Source of the DNA: Metopolophium dirhodum | Lineage: Eukaryota > Arthropoda > Insecta > Hemiptera > Aphididae | NCBI RefSeq assembly: GCF_019925205.1 | Contig: NC_083563.1 | Span: 5,456,001-5,520,000 of the forward strand | Direction of reading: 5' to 3' | DNA length: 64,000 nt | Part shown: positions 28,471 to 41,800 of the stretch, one piece after another | How positions within the stretch are numbered: the stretch's first letter is position 1 | How the letters are laid out: every line of letters begins with the position of its first letter | Made by a program: the position numbers and the translations under genes | The notes under the pieces: model-generated | Seen by the model: the letters and a program-made list of their open reading frames with translations, nothing else | What the model was told of the DNA's origin: nothing | The model's database searches: none

Positions 28471-28685
28471 ATGCTGCCGTACCAGGCGATGGCCATGGAC
28501 TACGCGTCCGCGTCGTTCCAGCGACATCCGGCCGCGGCCAACGTGGGACACCATCACCACGCGGCCGGCGGGCCCGGCGGCGGTGGCCCCGGGTCGGCCG
28601 CCGCCGCGTTCAGCCCATCGTGGTTTGTACCGGCTGACTTGTGCATGCCGTTCGCCAAGCAAAATCAGCCGCTCGTCGAACCTGG
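28471..28685 (+). CDS. trh: trh coding exon 1 (N-terminus)
   Basis: Encodes residues 1-72, beginning MLPYQAMAMDYASASFQ, with Gly/His/Ala-rich filler and a W-VPADLCMPF segment, ending in EPG just before the bHLH, as in fly Trh. The donor is TGG|GTCAGT and the exon ends in phase 2. The start has A at -3 (ATCATG). The exon is strongly GC-rich compared with the AT-rich intron that follows. Confidence 0.93.
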
Positions 28686-31600
28686 GTCAGTTGTATATCC
28701 ATGCCTATATGATACAATATTATTATTTTATTTTTGGTTTTAACTGAAAGTTCAAATAATTGATTATAGTTTTATGGCTGCCGCGTATTATAGCGGTACC
28801 AATATACCTCCACTGTATAGTCTGTATATGAGTATATGATTATAAGTGTATATCGATCGCTATATGGTTTATATTGGGTATGCATTAATACTATATTATG
28901 TGTGTATAAAATATAACTTGATAATCCAAAATTAACGATTTCCGAAAATGGATTTTTCCCCTCACCATATATAGGTACTCGCTTATAGTAGCTATATAGC
29001 CCTACAGGTCTATTATGAATTAGGTACTAAGGTACCTAAATCTTTTACCAACTATTAATATGTATATCTATGTTGACTCGTTATATTTATAATTGCGATT
29101 TTTTATTTCTATGAACATATTTTTTATTTTATCATAAATATTAACGCCGTGCGTTTTACGTATAGGTATATATTATATATCTACGTAAAATGCACATATA
29201 TTGATAGTATTGTCATTATAATTTGTTACATATATATACATTATACGTGCTACGTCGATTATACCTATATAGTTAATCAGTACACTAGCTAATAATTAAT
29301 ATTACATAGGTAGTTTATATTTTTGTCGTGTTAAAATTGCATGCTGTGCTGAAATAGTAAAAATCGGAAATAATCAGTAATTACCTATATAGGTACTCGA
29401 GTATGGCGTATATTATACAGCCCATTGTGGTATCATTATATTTGAAAATTGATTACATTTAAAGAAATATTCTAACCTTTAATATTTCAAATCTTTGTGT
29501 AAGTTTTAATATATAATGAAAATCAAAAAAAAAAATACTTATCTACGACTATATATATACCATAAAATCTGTCTGATTTACAATATAAAGAGGTATACTG
29601 CAGCATATAGCTTTTTGAGGTTTTTCAATAAAATAACAAATCACATGGTAAAACCAACAAGTCCTGCTTCTTCATTATATCTATATTTTGAATTTTAAGA
29701 CGCAACTTTATAGTGAAATCTTTAGGTGTCTAAAGGTGGAATCATTCGATATAGCATCAAAACTTTCCAATAAAGAATAGTTAAATATATTTAATTTATG
29801 TACCCATACTTATTAGTTACATACTTATATATATAAAGCTTTCCATTTTACAAACAATTACCTATATATACCTTTATAAAATAATTATTAACATTAAAAA
29901 TCTGTAATCTGTTATTAGTTATTACAGAAAATATGTTTGACTGTTTTTGATTTATGAATATTTTGTTTTATCGTTAGCACTTTGGTTTTAAATCAAATAT
30001 AATATCTATCTATACATAGGTACGCCAGTGCCACGAGATTGGCTGCCACTATAGCATTTTATTTTACGTTTGTCAACTTCTTCAGCATTACCTCTCTGCA
30101 GTTCTCTTAGTATAAGATTCAGCATCTAAAATAAAAATAGATGGATAATATAAAACGAATACACAAGTTTTTTTTTTACTCGGCAACGGCGTTCTATTCA
30201 GATATAAATTTTACTGAAAAAGCGAAGATAAGACGCGTGCCGAAAACTGTTCGGAATTCCTGAACACAACAACTACGGTTGTCATTGTTAACGTTAATTG
30301 GATGCGGGTGGCCTCCGGACGGCCATGTACTTTTCATTAGCGCCCATCCGACGACTGTACATAGTGTGCACCCACTACCTATTATACCTATACGTTTCAC
30401 GGTCTCGATAATAACTGCTGCTACTGATCACCGACTCCTGAGTTCTGTTATACCTCAGAATGACTTTGCTCGTTTGTTTGTTGTTTATAGTCACAAAGCT
30501 GTAGATTCATCAAAACTACACTTTATTATTTTTTTTTTTAGATTCCTTTCATAAATCCAATCGTTTATAATAACTATAACTATTCTTAGCCCACTCCCCT
30601 ACTCCTGAGTGTGCGTGCACCGTTCGTATTATAACAAGTGTTTATACTAATCGCTGATGGTGCAGAACGGGTGCATCCCAGGGACGCCACATCACAAAAT
30701 GTTAATAAAATATATGTATTCTTAAGTCATCAGATCACCGTTCCACGATTTGGTTATCTTTTGTTCTATTCGGAAAACCAAAAATATCATGTCATTTGAG
30801 TGTGAACTATTTAAAAGGAACATATTATTGTTGTATATAGTTAATCAAAAAACTTAAAATAATATACTTATTATGTAGTTTTTTTTGTGTGGTAGACGAT
30901 AGTCGGAATTGCCGCCTACAGGCAACTTTTTTTCGTCTCTAGTCAAATTTTATTTGATTTTTCTAATGAAATATAATTATTTCAAACAAACATAATGTAT
31001 ATTATGAAATGACTACAGTAATCTCGTTTAAGTTACTCTATAATTATAATAATATTGCTACAGCAATTTCTATAAAAATTACGCGAATATACGATATGAT
31101 ATTTGGTTAATAATCCAATTGAATAATCAAATATTCTCAAATCATTTTTAATTTTTTCTACAAACTCAATAATAATAATAATACTTTATTAATAAATCTA
31201 CAAATCAACAATACGCTCGAGACGACACAGTATTTTGTCGATCGACTGAAGTAGATTCAGTGTAATACCGGCTTTACAAAATGAACGACTTAAAATAGAG
31301 ACAAATGTATTGTTATCATTTAATCGTAATTACACATATAAGCTGTATTAGGAAATAACATAATAAACAATGCAAATATATAAAAAAAAATTCAAACAAT
31401 ATAGTAATAAATATAATTTTGTATCAATTTAGCTTAGAAAAAAATTTCCACCCGGTGCAGTTTCTTATTTTGTCCGATCGCGCTAAATCTACTACCGAAT
31501 CGTTAATATATATATATTACATTATAATACGATACTATATAGTTATATTATTATTTATATTAGGATGTACCTTATATATTATATTATTATATTATAAATA

Positions 31601-34600
31601 ACAACTACAAATTCCAATTTGTTTATTTATCTAAAATATTAGAAACATTACCTATATTATTTTATCCACTGCAGTCTTTGGAAATTGTAAATAATTAAAA
31701 GTAGATATTTTTATGACCATAGTTAAAAGTTTCGCGACTTTACATTAAGCTATATAATATGGATTTTTGTCTCCGTATGGCATATTGCATGTATAATATG
31801 CTCTCGGATTTCGTATACTATTATAAATCATAATCATACGTCGAATTCATCATAATATTAGAACTAATCCTTTTTCAAGATTTTTAAGATATTCTATCGA
31901 TATTGTAGAGCTATAATGACAAACAACGTATATATAATAGGCATTAGTGTATTACTGTATATTAGGTTTTTTTTTTTATTATCTGAAACGACTGAAACGT
32001 ATTGTAGTTTGCCATACCAAAATAAAGGTACATAATATAATAAGGCGCCTTTGGTGTTTTCTTTTTAATTTCCTGGATTGCTATTTATTATCGCCTGTTG
32101 ATAATAGGTAGGTACACATACGCAACCTTACGGTCCAGCACAGAACAAACGTCGGAGCGCCTGTGATCGTATCGGTTGCACCCGTATTTTAGCAGCTCAT
32201 TTCCGTCTGCCTAGCCCATACACATTATATTCCTATGGGACTTCAATACTGTTGCATTGCTACTGACCAAATGCCTTTATTTCCGAGTTTTATGGTTGTG
32301 TGGCTGAAAAACACTCGTAAATTCCCCTTTTTCTTACGCCGCCGTATACAAGTCGTATTTTTTTTTTCTTTAACGACCAACCCATTACCTGAGACCGTGT
32401 CAATATTATCTGTGTGCAGCGAATGAAATATTTTTTCCGTTATCCATTACAGCTGTATATACAATTATATAGTTAGTTCGAGCACCATTAACATTTTATT
32501 TCTAAGTAATATTATTATAATTAGTAACCTAATAATATATCACGTTTTATATTATCACTAATATGCCATTTTGGTCATAAATCATAATAAAGCTATTCTA
32601 TTAGTGTATATAGTCATTATATATTTAGTTAGGAATATGATATACATATGAACGTTTAAAATACTTTATTTACTTATAGTTTAGACAAATTATAAATGGG
32701 TATTTTTCTTGAGTTAGATTAATATTATTTTTTTGAAACTCAATTGTGATTATGGATAAAGCCGTAAACGTACTTTTTGATTTTTATGACTTGTGCCTAC
32801 CTATATGTTTTAATCAGAAAATAATTTTAGTTGGTTGTATATTTTTAGTAACTATAATAGTTTAATATATTGATATAATACATATATGTATATGCCCCAT
32901 TAAATATATGAAATATAGTTTCTGTTAAAACGTCAATTCAAATCATTGGACAGTCGGTTTTTTTTTATATAATGTGATGCCAAAAATGTATTTCTTGTTT
33001 TCATTGCAACATTAGAAATCAAATATAAATATCTGTATCCATTTTTGTGACAAGTTATTCACGAGTGACGACTTCCAATTCACCACACCTTATATTGCAT
33101 TATACAACTGGTATTATATTATATATGTCGAGAAATTAAACCAATGCAACAATTAAATCATTTATTTCAACAATATTTAAATTTTATAACTTTATAATAT
33201 TTATGTTTATAATCATCGAGACGTGAAACGACATAAGTTTTAAACTTGAAATCGAGTTGACGGAAACAAGGAAAACTACCCTTTTAAAACCAGCGATTTT
33301 TCCTCCCTCTGGAGATACAATACAAACGACTATGCAACGGCTGATTAAAAATGTACCCACCATAAAGTTAGTTTTTTACGAGTGTTATTCCCCTTTCTTT
33401 TGCTCAACAATTGTAATTTGTAGAAATATTTTTTTATATGTAGATACGAGTATTAACACGTGCTAGAAGTATATGGTTTTAAACATAGGTACTTAATGGG
33501 TAAACAAATACCTAATAAAAACCCGATAAATTAGTATTTGTTTGAAAAATAAATCAGTGTTGAATATTATAGTTCTACAGCTCTACTACGGATTCCGTTA
33601 TAATAAAGCTCTAGAAATATAATCGGTCGAGTTGTACAAAATTGAAACCTGTCGGAAATCGCCATAACGTCGAATCTGATTTATATAGATTTCAGGCAAT
33701 CGACGATAACCCGAGTTACCGACCATATACACTATACAGCTGGTATAATGTATATTATATAATTTGACTTAAAATTTACTGAGTGAGTTGACATAGTTTT
33801 AACGTTTTATTTAAATCTTTATTTTTTTATGCATTAAGAGGACGTCGCACCCGCATGTGTTGTCTCCGTCCTACACACGTACGACATAGCAAATTTTCGT
33901 TCGTTAGTTTTAATAGGGTGTGGTCAGTTTTGATATTAGAGTGACTTGACCTATTATCAAACTTTTAAGTAACAACATTATCTGTTCTCTCGTTGGTTTT
34001 TTACGATATTTTAAGTTTTAAGTTAGCTATGAATAGGTAAAACATTAATATTTAAAAATGCTCATAATTCGCTTTAAAATTAAAATATCGTAAAAACTAA
34101 CGAGAGAACACAGATAATTTTGTTACCTAAAAGTTTGATAATAGATCAATTCACTCTAATATCAAAACTAACACTTTTGAAACTGGCGAACGAAAATTTG
34201 CTATGTCGTCTGTGTTCGTGTGTAGGACGAAGACAACACATACTGTTATGACGTCCTCTTAATATACCTACGTCTTATGCTCTTATGTTTATATTGTCTG
34301 TATAAAATATAAACTATAAACTTTTTTTTTAAATAAATGGCAACATTTTCTCATTTCAAACTATAATAGTCTATTATATGACGTGTTCTCATTCGATAGA
34401 TTGTGTATCGCATATATCTCTCAAACTCATCAGTGACTATAAACTATAGACTATAGTATACCATATTAGTTAGTTGTTATTAGTTGCATATTAGTTGGGT
34501 TTGTTAGTTGCCTTTTTAAAAAGTTGTATAGTATTGGTAACTTGGCTGTTCTTAAAATTATCGTTATCTGATAACAGCTATAGTTAACACGGTTATAAAC

Positions 34601-37600
34601 CGCTTATATTATTATCAACTTCATTAGTAGGATATTCGTATATTTAAGGTTTTCTGATGGTGCAGATCGATAATTTGGTACTACCTGATAATTGTTATAA
34701 GTATCTTTAATATGAGGTGATCAGCATGTGACACGTTTGCACAGGCCAATTTACGCCACTGCAGGATATAATATATATATATATGTGTAACTGTTATGGC
34801 TGTGGGCACGTCATCAGTATACGCGAAAACTGCAAACAACAACAACAAACACCTCCGTTACGGTTACGTAAACATCACGATTTGCGAATAAAGTAAATAA
34901 TAATAATATAAGAAGGAATAAAAATGGCAGAATCGATTACTTTCGTCTTAACCGCGGCGAAACCTTCGTATCAGCCACTGCGGCGCCGGCCGGCCATTAT
35001 CGCGCGTATAATGTGTTACGTTATACAGGAGGTCAGTTATCGGACAGATACGTGATTCCGCGGTCACAGCGGAGTCGGCACCTGCAGCAGCGCGGTCAGG
35101 TCGCGGCCGACCCTCCGGCGGTGTGGGTTGCGGGCGGGTCGGCCACCGGTCGGGGGTGTAGTAGGACGCGCGTCACGCCGCCGTACTATATCGTCCACGA
35201 ATACACGTGATAGTGCGTCCGCACGTACCTATAATATCGCCGCCCGAGCAATAGTACGCGTACCTATACGCACCGGACGTGACCGCGGGCAGCGGCGGTG
35301 GTACACGCACGCACGTGATACCAGCTCCGACCGACCGTCCGTCGTTGTCGTCGTCGTCGTCGTCGTCGTCAGCTGTGCCGCGTGCCAATCCTTGCACATA
35401 ATATACGAAACGCGCGATGACATGACGACGACGACGACAACAACAACGACGACGAAGATAATAATAATACAACACAGACACGTCCGACTTTAACGGTATG
35501 TAATTTATATACATTATTTGTATATATATATATATATACACACACACACCAGGTAATTGGTTGCTCACCGTTTTCTTTTCGTGTCGTTTTGATTACCACC
35601 CATTATATTATATTATTGTCAAGTCCATCCACCATCGAATATAACGTGATCATATGTTTTTATATTGTACGAAGCATACTTATATTGATACGACTTTACA
35701 TATAAGTAATATAGCTTATATTATATTACTGCATAACTGTATAATAGGTACATAAATAAACATAGAAGTACCTTTTTTCGTCTTCGGACCACTGTATTGA
35801 GTTGACTGTTGACTACCGACCAAATTTATAACGATGAACATTTAACAATATTATGTTAGTAAATTATGTAGATAAACCATTAAATTACCAATAATTCGGT
35901 CTTCTTATATATATACCTACGTATAAAGTTAAGCCACGCACGCACCAGCAATTTCCTACGTTTTTTCATAAATGTATATTGTATTAATATTCAGTTTACC
36001 TGTATGATATAATATTATTGTTATATTTTCTCTAAAATAAAAAACATACTCATCACACTGTGTGCCCATAAAAAAAGGATACATATTTAAAATGAAGTTG
36101 TTGTGCATGCGCAAAATACAAGAGTTGAAAAATTTTAAGTCATAGGAATTTATGATCCAACAGTTCAGACCCATGTCCCACAAACAGAATTAAAAAATAT
36201 GTATAGGGTACTGAGTAATATAAGTAACTGCATGAGTTATATAATGTATACCCTGTTTTTGTGGACACTGCATAAGGTACACACATATATTAATTAATAT
36301 TATTTTTCATAACATTTGTTTATTTATAAGCACGCAGTACTTAGGGAGTTTTGGGTGTTGTAATCTATACCATCATTGATTTTTTTTTTAAACTATTATT
36401 TTAAACCTTCTTCTATTGTTCAATGGAATAAGTAGCTTCCGGCTGCCGGGAATCACGAATAGTCTTAGAACTTCTCTACGTTTATTATACTATATAGGTA
36501 CTATTATTATAAATATATTTTTATAGATAACATATAAGGTATACAATGTTAATTTTTTATGAACATGATTTGGAATATAGCATTAAAATAAATTTGATTG
36601 TGATATTTTATACCATTAAGATATAGCACATAAACTAAATTAATATCTTACGTAAAAAATGTAGAATTATAATTTAAGCTGGATGCTGTGTAGACGAAGA
36701 GTGATAACATAAAATTGTCTAGTGGGATTTTCTACACTGGAGAGGGTTTGTAAAAGTTGCAAACACAGTCCCACGGGAAGTTCGATTTTCGAGGATGTCC
36801 AGTTTTCATAGGTCTCCGATGAATTGCAGGTAATAGACCTTCTTGCTGGCTTTTACTGCTTTCTCGTCATAAAAACTTGAAAGGGAGAAAAATGCATTTC
36901 TAGTGAAAATAACAAAAATCACGTACAAAATTTTTCGCCTTAGAATCGATCCTACAACCTTATAACAACGCCGTTGTAAATTAACAGAATTTATTATAGA
37001 TATAATAATAATAAAAATATGTATAATAGTGGATGAATAGAGCATAATTCTAATATTTCCCTTGCCTTATTTCTATATCGATCGTTCTCTCTCTTCTTTA
37101 ATCTTTTATTGTTCAGAAAAGATTGATGATGGATTATTTAATCAAACACTCGGGCGGCGGCTTTCAGTCCAGGTCAAAGGCGACAAGACCCGGTAGCTGT
37201 TCTGAATTAACACGGTCTTTCTCGCACTCTCTTAAAAATGTCGAACAAACAATAGAAATGAACAGAGAAAAAAATTAATGTCTACGAATATAAAAAAACA
37301 ACGTTTCATGTGATCCGTAACGGAATGTTATTAATATAAAATGAGATCAACAGCCATTTGTATTTTACTTTGTATTCGAAAAAAAGAACAATAACAAAAC
37401 AAAAAAAAACATTTTCAAACTAATAACATTCACTACAATATTATAATTTAAAATACTTTTTGCATATTATTTTTTATTATTATAATATAAACGATTATGA
37501 TAAAGTAAATTAGAAATCAAATCTAAAGAGTAAGCTTATTGTACATCTGACTATTGGTCAAAAGTTAAATTATAGATAGTAAGAAATAAATGGTACGTCT

Positions 37601-38764
37601 ATATATGATAACTGGAAAACAAAAGTAGGTATATCATTTAGACCAACTTAAAATAAAATTATATAAAAATCAATTTAAAATTTTCCTATCCCTTATATGG
37701 GAAAATAATATTTCATATAGGTACCTACATAATTGATCATATAAATTAGGTGTGTATGTATAAATAAGTATTAATCTAGTTCTGTATATTGATACTTTAT
37801 AATATAAAAGTTTGATATATCATATATGCAATATGCTTATATGCATTAGGCTGATATTAACTTTTATACGAGTATTATAAGGTAGTTGTAATTAAAATAT
37901 TGTTTAAAAAAAAAAAAAAAAATTTATATTTTAGAAATTATTAAAACAATTTCTAATACTTTTAAAACCACTCAATATTGAATTTGAATTCTTTAAATGT
38001 ATAGTGTTATTACAACTAGCTAACACTAATAAGCATTTTTTGTACAATTTTAATAACTATTATTAAAATACCTTAATTTGATTTGAGTGCACTCAATCCT
38101 AACCTAACCCATGGGTTTATAGGTCTTGTAGTCGAGTATTGACGTTTTGTATATTGTGTCTTAGACTTAGACCATAATGATATAATGTCTAGAATTATAG
38201 ACATTAAGATATGTGGACATACTATGGATCATTTTTGGTTATCAACTTATCATCAGTCATATAGTTGTGGTGAATTGGTGTATATGTGAAACACCTAATA
38301 TTTAAATGGAATATGACTGCCGGTCGGCGGTCATTCGATACTTAAAATGTTTTTACACGCGCGCATTTCCGATGTTCACCCACTCGCAGATACACACACT
38401 CACAGACATATATATAAGTCCGTCTGTAAAAGCGAAAATGTTTTTCGAAAGAGAACCGGTAACCTAATAAACACGGTGTGTATGTTGGCGCGGGGTCCAA
38501 AGTGCCGAGTGGCCGCCGACACAGCTCGTACGGTCCCGCGGGAACTTCGCCGCCGCCTCTGGTCGGGCAATTTGGTCAATTTGCTTCGTAAAAGAAGAGA
38601 AGAAGAACACAAGTGGCTGGCGCGCGCCAAGGGGAAACCGTTGTCATTGATAATTCCTTCTTTTTTTTCCTCTCTTTCTATTTTCTCACTACACCTTGTC
38701 CCCTCGCGTACACCGAAACGCTAACGTTTTTATTTCCTCCACCGCCAATCAATGTGCACCAGAT

Positions 38765-38839
<75 letters not shown>

Positions 38840-41800
38840 TGTTCAGACGTTAACTTCGTTTGCCTTTGAAACGCGTACAAGGGCTGCCAATACGACAGCA
38901 AAATTATCGCGTAATTTCTCGGACACAGCAGTAATCAACGGCAGCGCTATATAACGACATAATGTCTATATTATTATGTACTTCATTATCAATGTACCCG
39001 TCAAATCTCAAAATACACACCTCAAGTCCCGAACCTCAAGTCATTGCCAACTGTCAAGCTTATCGTAAATCTTGAGGCGTATTGTTGAACATCACTGTAA
39101 GTCTGAATATATAAATTCGGAACTTAAAAAATACTTTAGTAAAATACTCATGAATAAAAATTCGTGAAACATCGACAACATATAAAATGTATATAAGAAT
39201 TTAAATTTTTTGACAATATATACCTAGGCCTTAGATAAAATAGGTACCAATACAGGTAGTATCTACCAAAAATGACTAGAATATTTGAATGTCAAACTGT
39301 ATTGCTGTGCATAAAGTACCTCATAAGTCATAATATCATTATATGTGTGCCTGTATTATGATTTATATACGTTTTTAATTATTTATTGAAAACTAATTGT
39401 TTTTTATACAAATGTCAACGATCTTGTATATAAATTTATAAAAAAAAAACAATATTAAGATAATATTATTATTTTATTTTATTTTATCTTAAAGCACAGA
39501 ATATTTATATTATTTAATATTACCTACATAATATCTAAATAACCTGAATATATATTTATGAATTAAAAAAAAAAATGAATTGCTATATCTTTTATTTAGA
39601 ATTTTATGATAAATTTTATTAAGACGAATTTCAGGGTTATCATTTCTTGTTGTAAGTATCTAATGTAACGACGTACTATATATTTATATATTCCAATAAT
39701 TATATTATATCATAATTATAACCCAAATGCGTCTGTTTGCCGCTTGGATCTGTTTTATGTTTAGAATTTTCGTTTGTCTATTATATAAAATAGTAAGTAG
39801 TTCTTAGTTATTGTCAGTTGTCAAGTACCTATAGTTGTTATTAATGCGAAATCAATTGTACATTTTTTTAAATCATAATTAAAACTTTCTATTGCATGGA
39901 TCGATTATAATAAATAAAAAATATCGTGTTGTGCTTATATACTTTATAACAATAATAACTTAAATTTATTGTTAGAATGTATACACATAAGTTTATAAAT
40001 ATAATATAAGAGGATGATATCCTAGAGTATATTTTTGATTAAATGTACAGTATATATGTAATATATGACTCGGATGCAATTGATTGTGTGGAGAGGGTAA
40101 TGTTGGGTCAAGTCACTCCCAAGGGAAATCGGCAGATATCGGTGGACATTATTTTCCCCTTAAAAACAAACAGTCTTATTAATTTAAATCCGTTTTCTTC
40201 TAATAACTTCTGGGGTCTTATATGTTATATATTTAATTGGTAACCGACGTAATGATTATATTTACCTAAAGTTATTTTCCCATCACACACGTTATTGTGG
40301 CTTAAAAAAAATGTTTATATCGTATTTTTAGTTCATTATTTATTATTATTTTTTAATGTATCGTTGACAGTATTTTTTTCTCGATCGCTCTTGACACAAT
40401 ATGTACTAGGCGGGAAATTTATTGCTCTTCTGACCAGGTTGTTAGTGAGAAAAATGATACGATCGGTGTAAAAAAAAAGATAGCTTATATATAATTTAAC
40501 GATTCATAATACCGAAAATGGTCGTGTCAGAATATGATATGAATGATCACAATAATGAAAAAAAAATTGTATACCTACCTATTGTCGTCTACACAATAAA
40601 ATGGTCTTCGGGCAACACGAATTGCTCATAAATATTGAGTATATTGACTGTCCCCTATCGTATTTAGATCGTCTATTGCGTCAGTCGTGTAAAATACTCC
40701 AGTATCAGCCAACCACATTCAGAAATGGCAAAAAAAAAATAAATTCATCATTATACATTTATAAGATATACTAAAAACCCCAGTCGAATTCAAATAATAT
40801 ATTTGTTATTTAAATATTGATATTCGAATATGCATTGATTTATTAAAATGTGTTCAATGTATAACTTGTATAACTGTATGACTAGTAATTAGTATTGTAT
40901 TATAATAGTGAATTATTAAATTATATTATCAGGTTCAGATTTCCGATATAATTCAAATAAACAAATGAATTAAATTAATGAAATTACAGTCAGCAAATAG
41001 TAAAATAAATACTTTCCTGATACCTGACTCTTTAATATTCTTATATAAATAAATATTAAACTTGATAAGCTATAGTATTAACTATAATATCATCTATATT
41101 ATTTATACGAGTTGGAAATTTGAAAATTTTGTTAAGGTCAGATTGTTAAACATAACATCGCGCTCTCCCGCCCTCAGGCGTTGTATTATGTAAGGTTATT
41201 ACTTACATATGTCATGAATCATGATGCACATGATACAAATTGTATTTGGCAACAAATTCTCGCCATCTCTATACGTTCTATATGCAACAACGACAACGAA
41301 ATAATAATATGTAGAAGTATTAAGAATAAAACGATACAACATATTATACGATCAAAAAACCGGTAAATTTGAATTGTTGACAAATCCGGAGAAAAGTAAT
41401 AATAGTTAGCCGGCACGCAGTGTGTGCGATATGATGTACATCAACGCATGTGACTTGAATATAACGCTCGGGGGTTCGTCCGTCTATTCCGTACATGGAC
41501 TCGTCCGGTTACTTACTTGATCAATATTATTGACGAAGACGACTACGTGTGTATGGTTTAATAATTAAAAACGAACTCTCGACAGCTCGTGCATTTTAAT
41601 CATCAGATTTATAATATGTTTCAGCAACAAGTTCCATTAAATTTATTATTCCCATTAATCGATATTATGTGTGAATATATACTTCTTATAAGGCTTATCG
41701 GATATCTATGGTTTTTAATTTTAATTTGTTTTTTATTTATTAATTTTTTTTTTTTTTAGAATACTTGAGTTGAGAAAAGAAAAAAGTCGAGACGCAGCTA

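Larger units (their letters stand above)
34920..35495 (+). promoter_or_regulatory. CpG-rich island in trh intron 1 with initiator + DPE, candidate alternative promoter/first exon
   Basis: A sharp GC-rich island inside the 13-kb AT-rich intron. TCAGTT (35033-35038) is a perfect arthropod initiator. Taking its A (35035) as +1, GGTCA falls exactly at +28 to +32 and fits the downstream promoter element RGWYV. Five ACGTG cores lie close by (35050, 35205, reverse TACGTG at 35222-35227, 35277, 35313). A good donor, AACG|GTATGT, ends the island at 35495. In the phase needed for exon 2 the codon just before the donor is TAA, so this would be a non-coding first exon. Confidence 0.45.
28686..41759 (+). 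other. trh: trh intron 1 (13.1 kb)
   Basis: Donor GG|GTCAGT, acceptor T-run then AG. It holds the fold-back MITE at 33834, the CpG island at 34920-35495, the island at 38330 and several microsatellites. No nested coding gene was recognised. The size and islands fit a regulatory intron. Confidence 0.85.

Noticed and set aside
34924..35055. Small ORF MAESITFVLTAAKPS... as an alternative trh N-terminus
   Set aside because: The possible donor (GAG|GTCAGT) is phase 0, which would put exon 2 out of frame and give an immediate stop.
35128..35568. ORFs of 121 and 131 aa around the intron 1 island
   Set aside because: Driven by CpG content and the GTC/ACG repeats; opposing frames are equally open.
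38347..38954. ORFs of 125 and 113 aa, one crossing the TG repeat
   Set aside because: One is mostly repeat (Cys-Val run) and neither shows a domain or fits the splice phases of trh.
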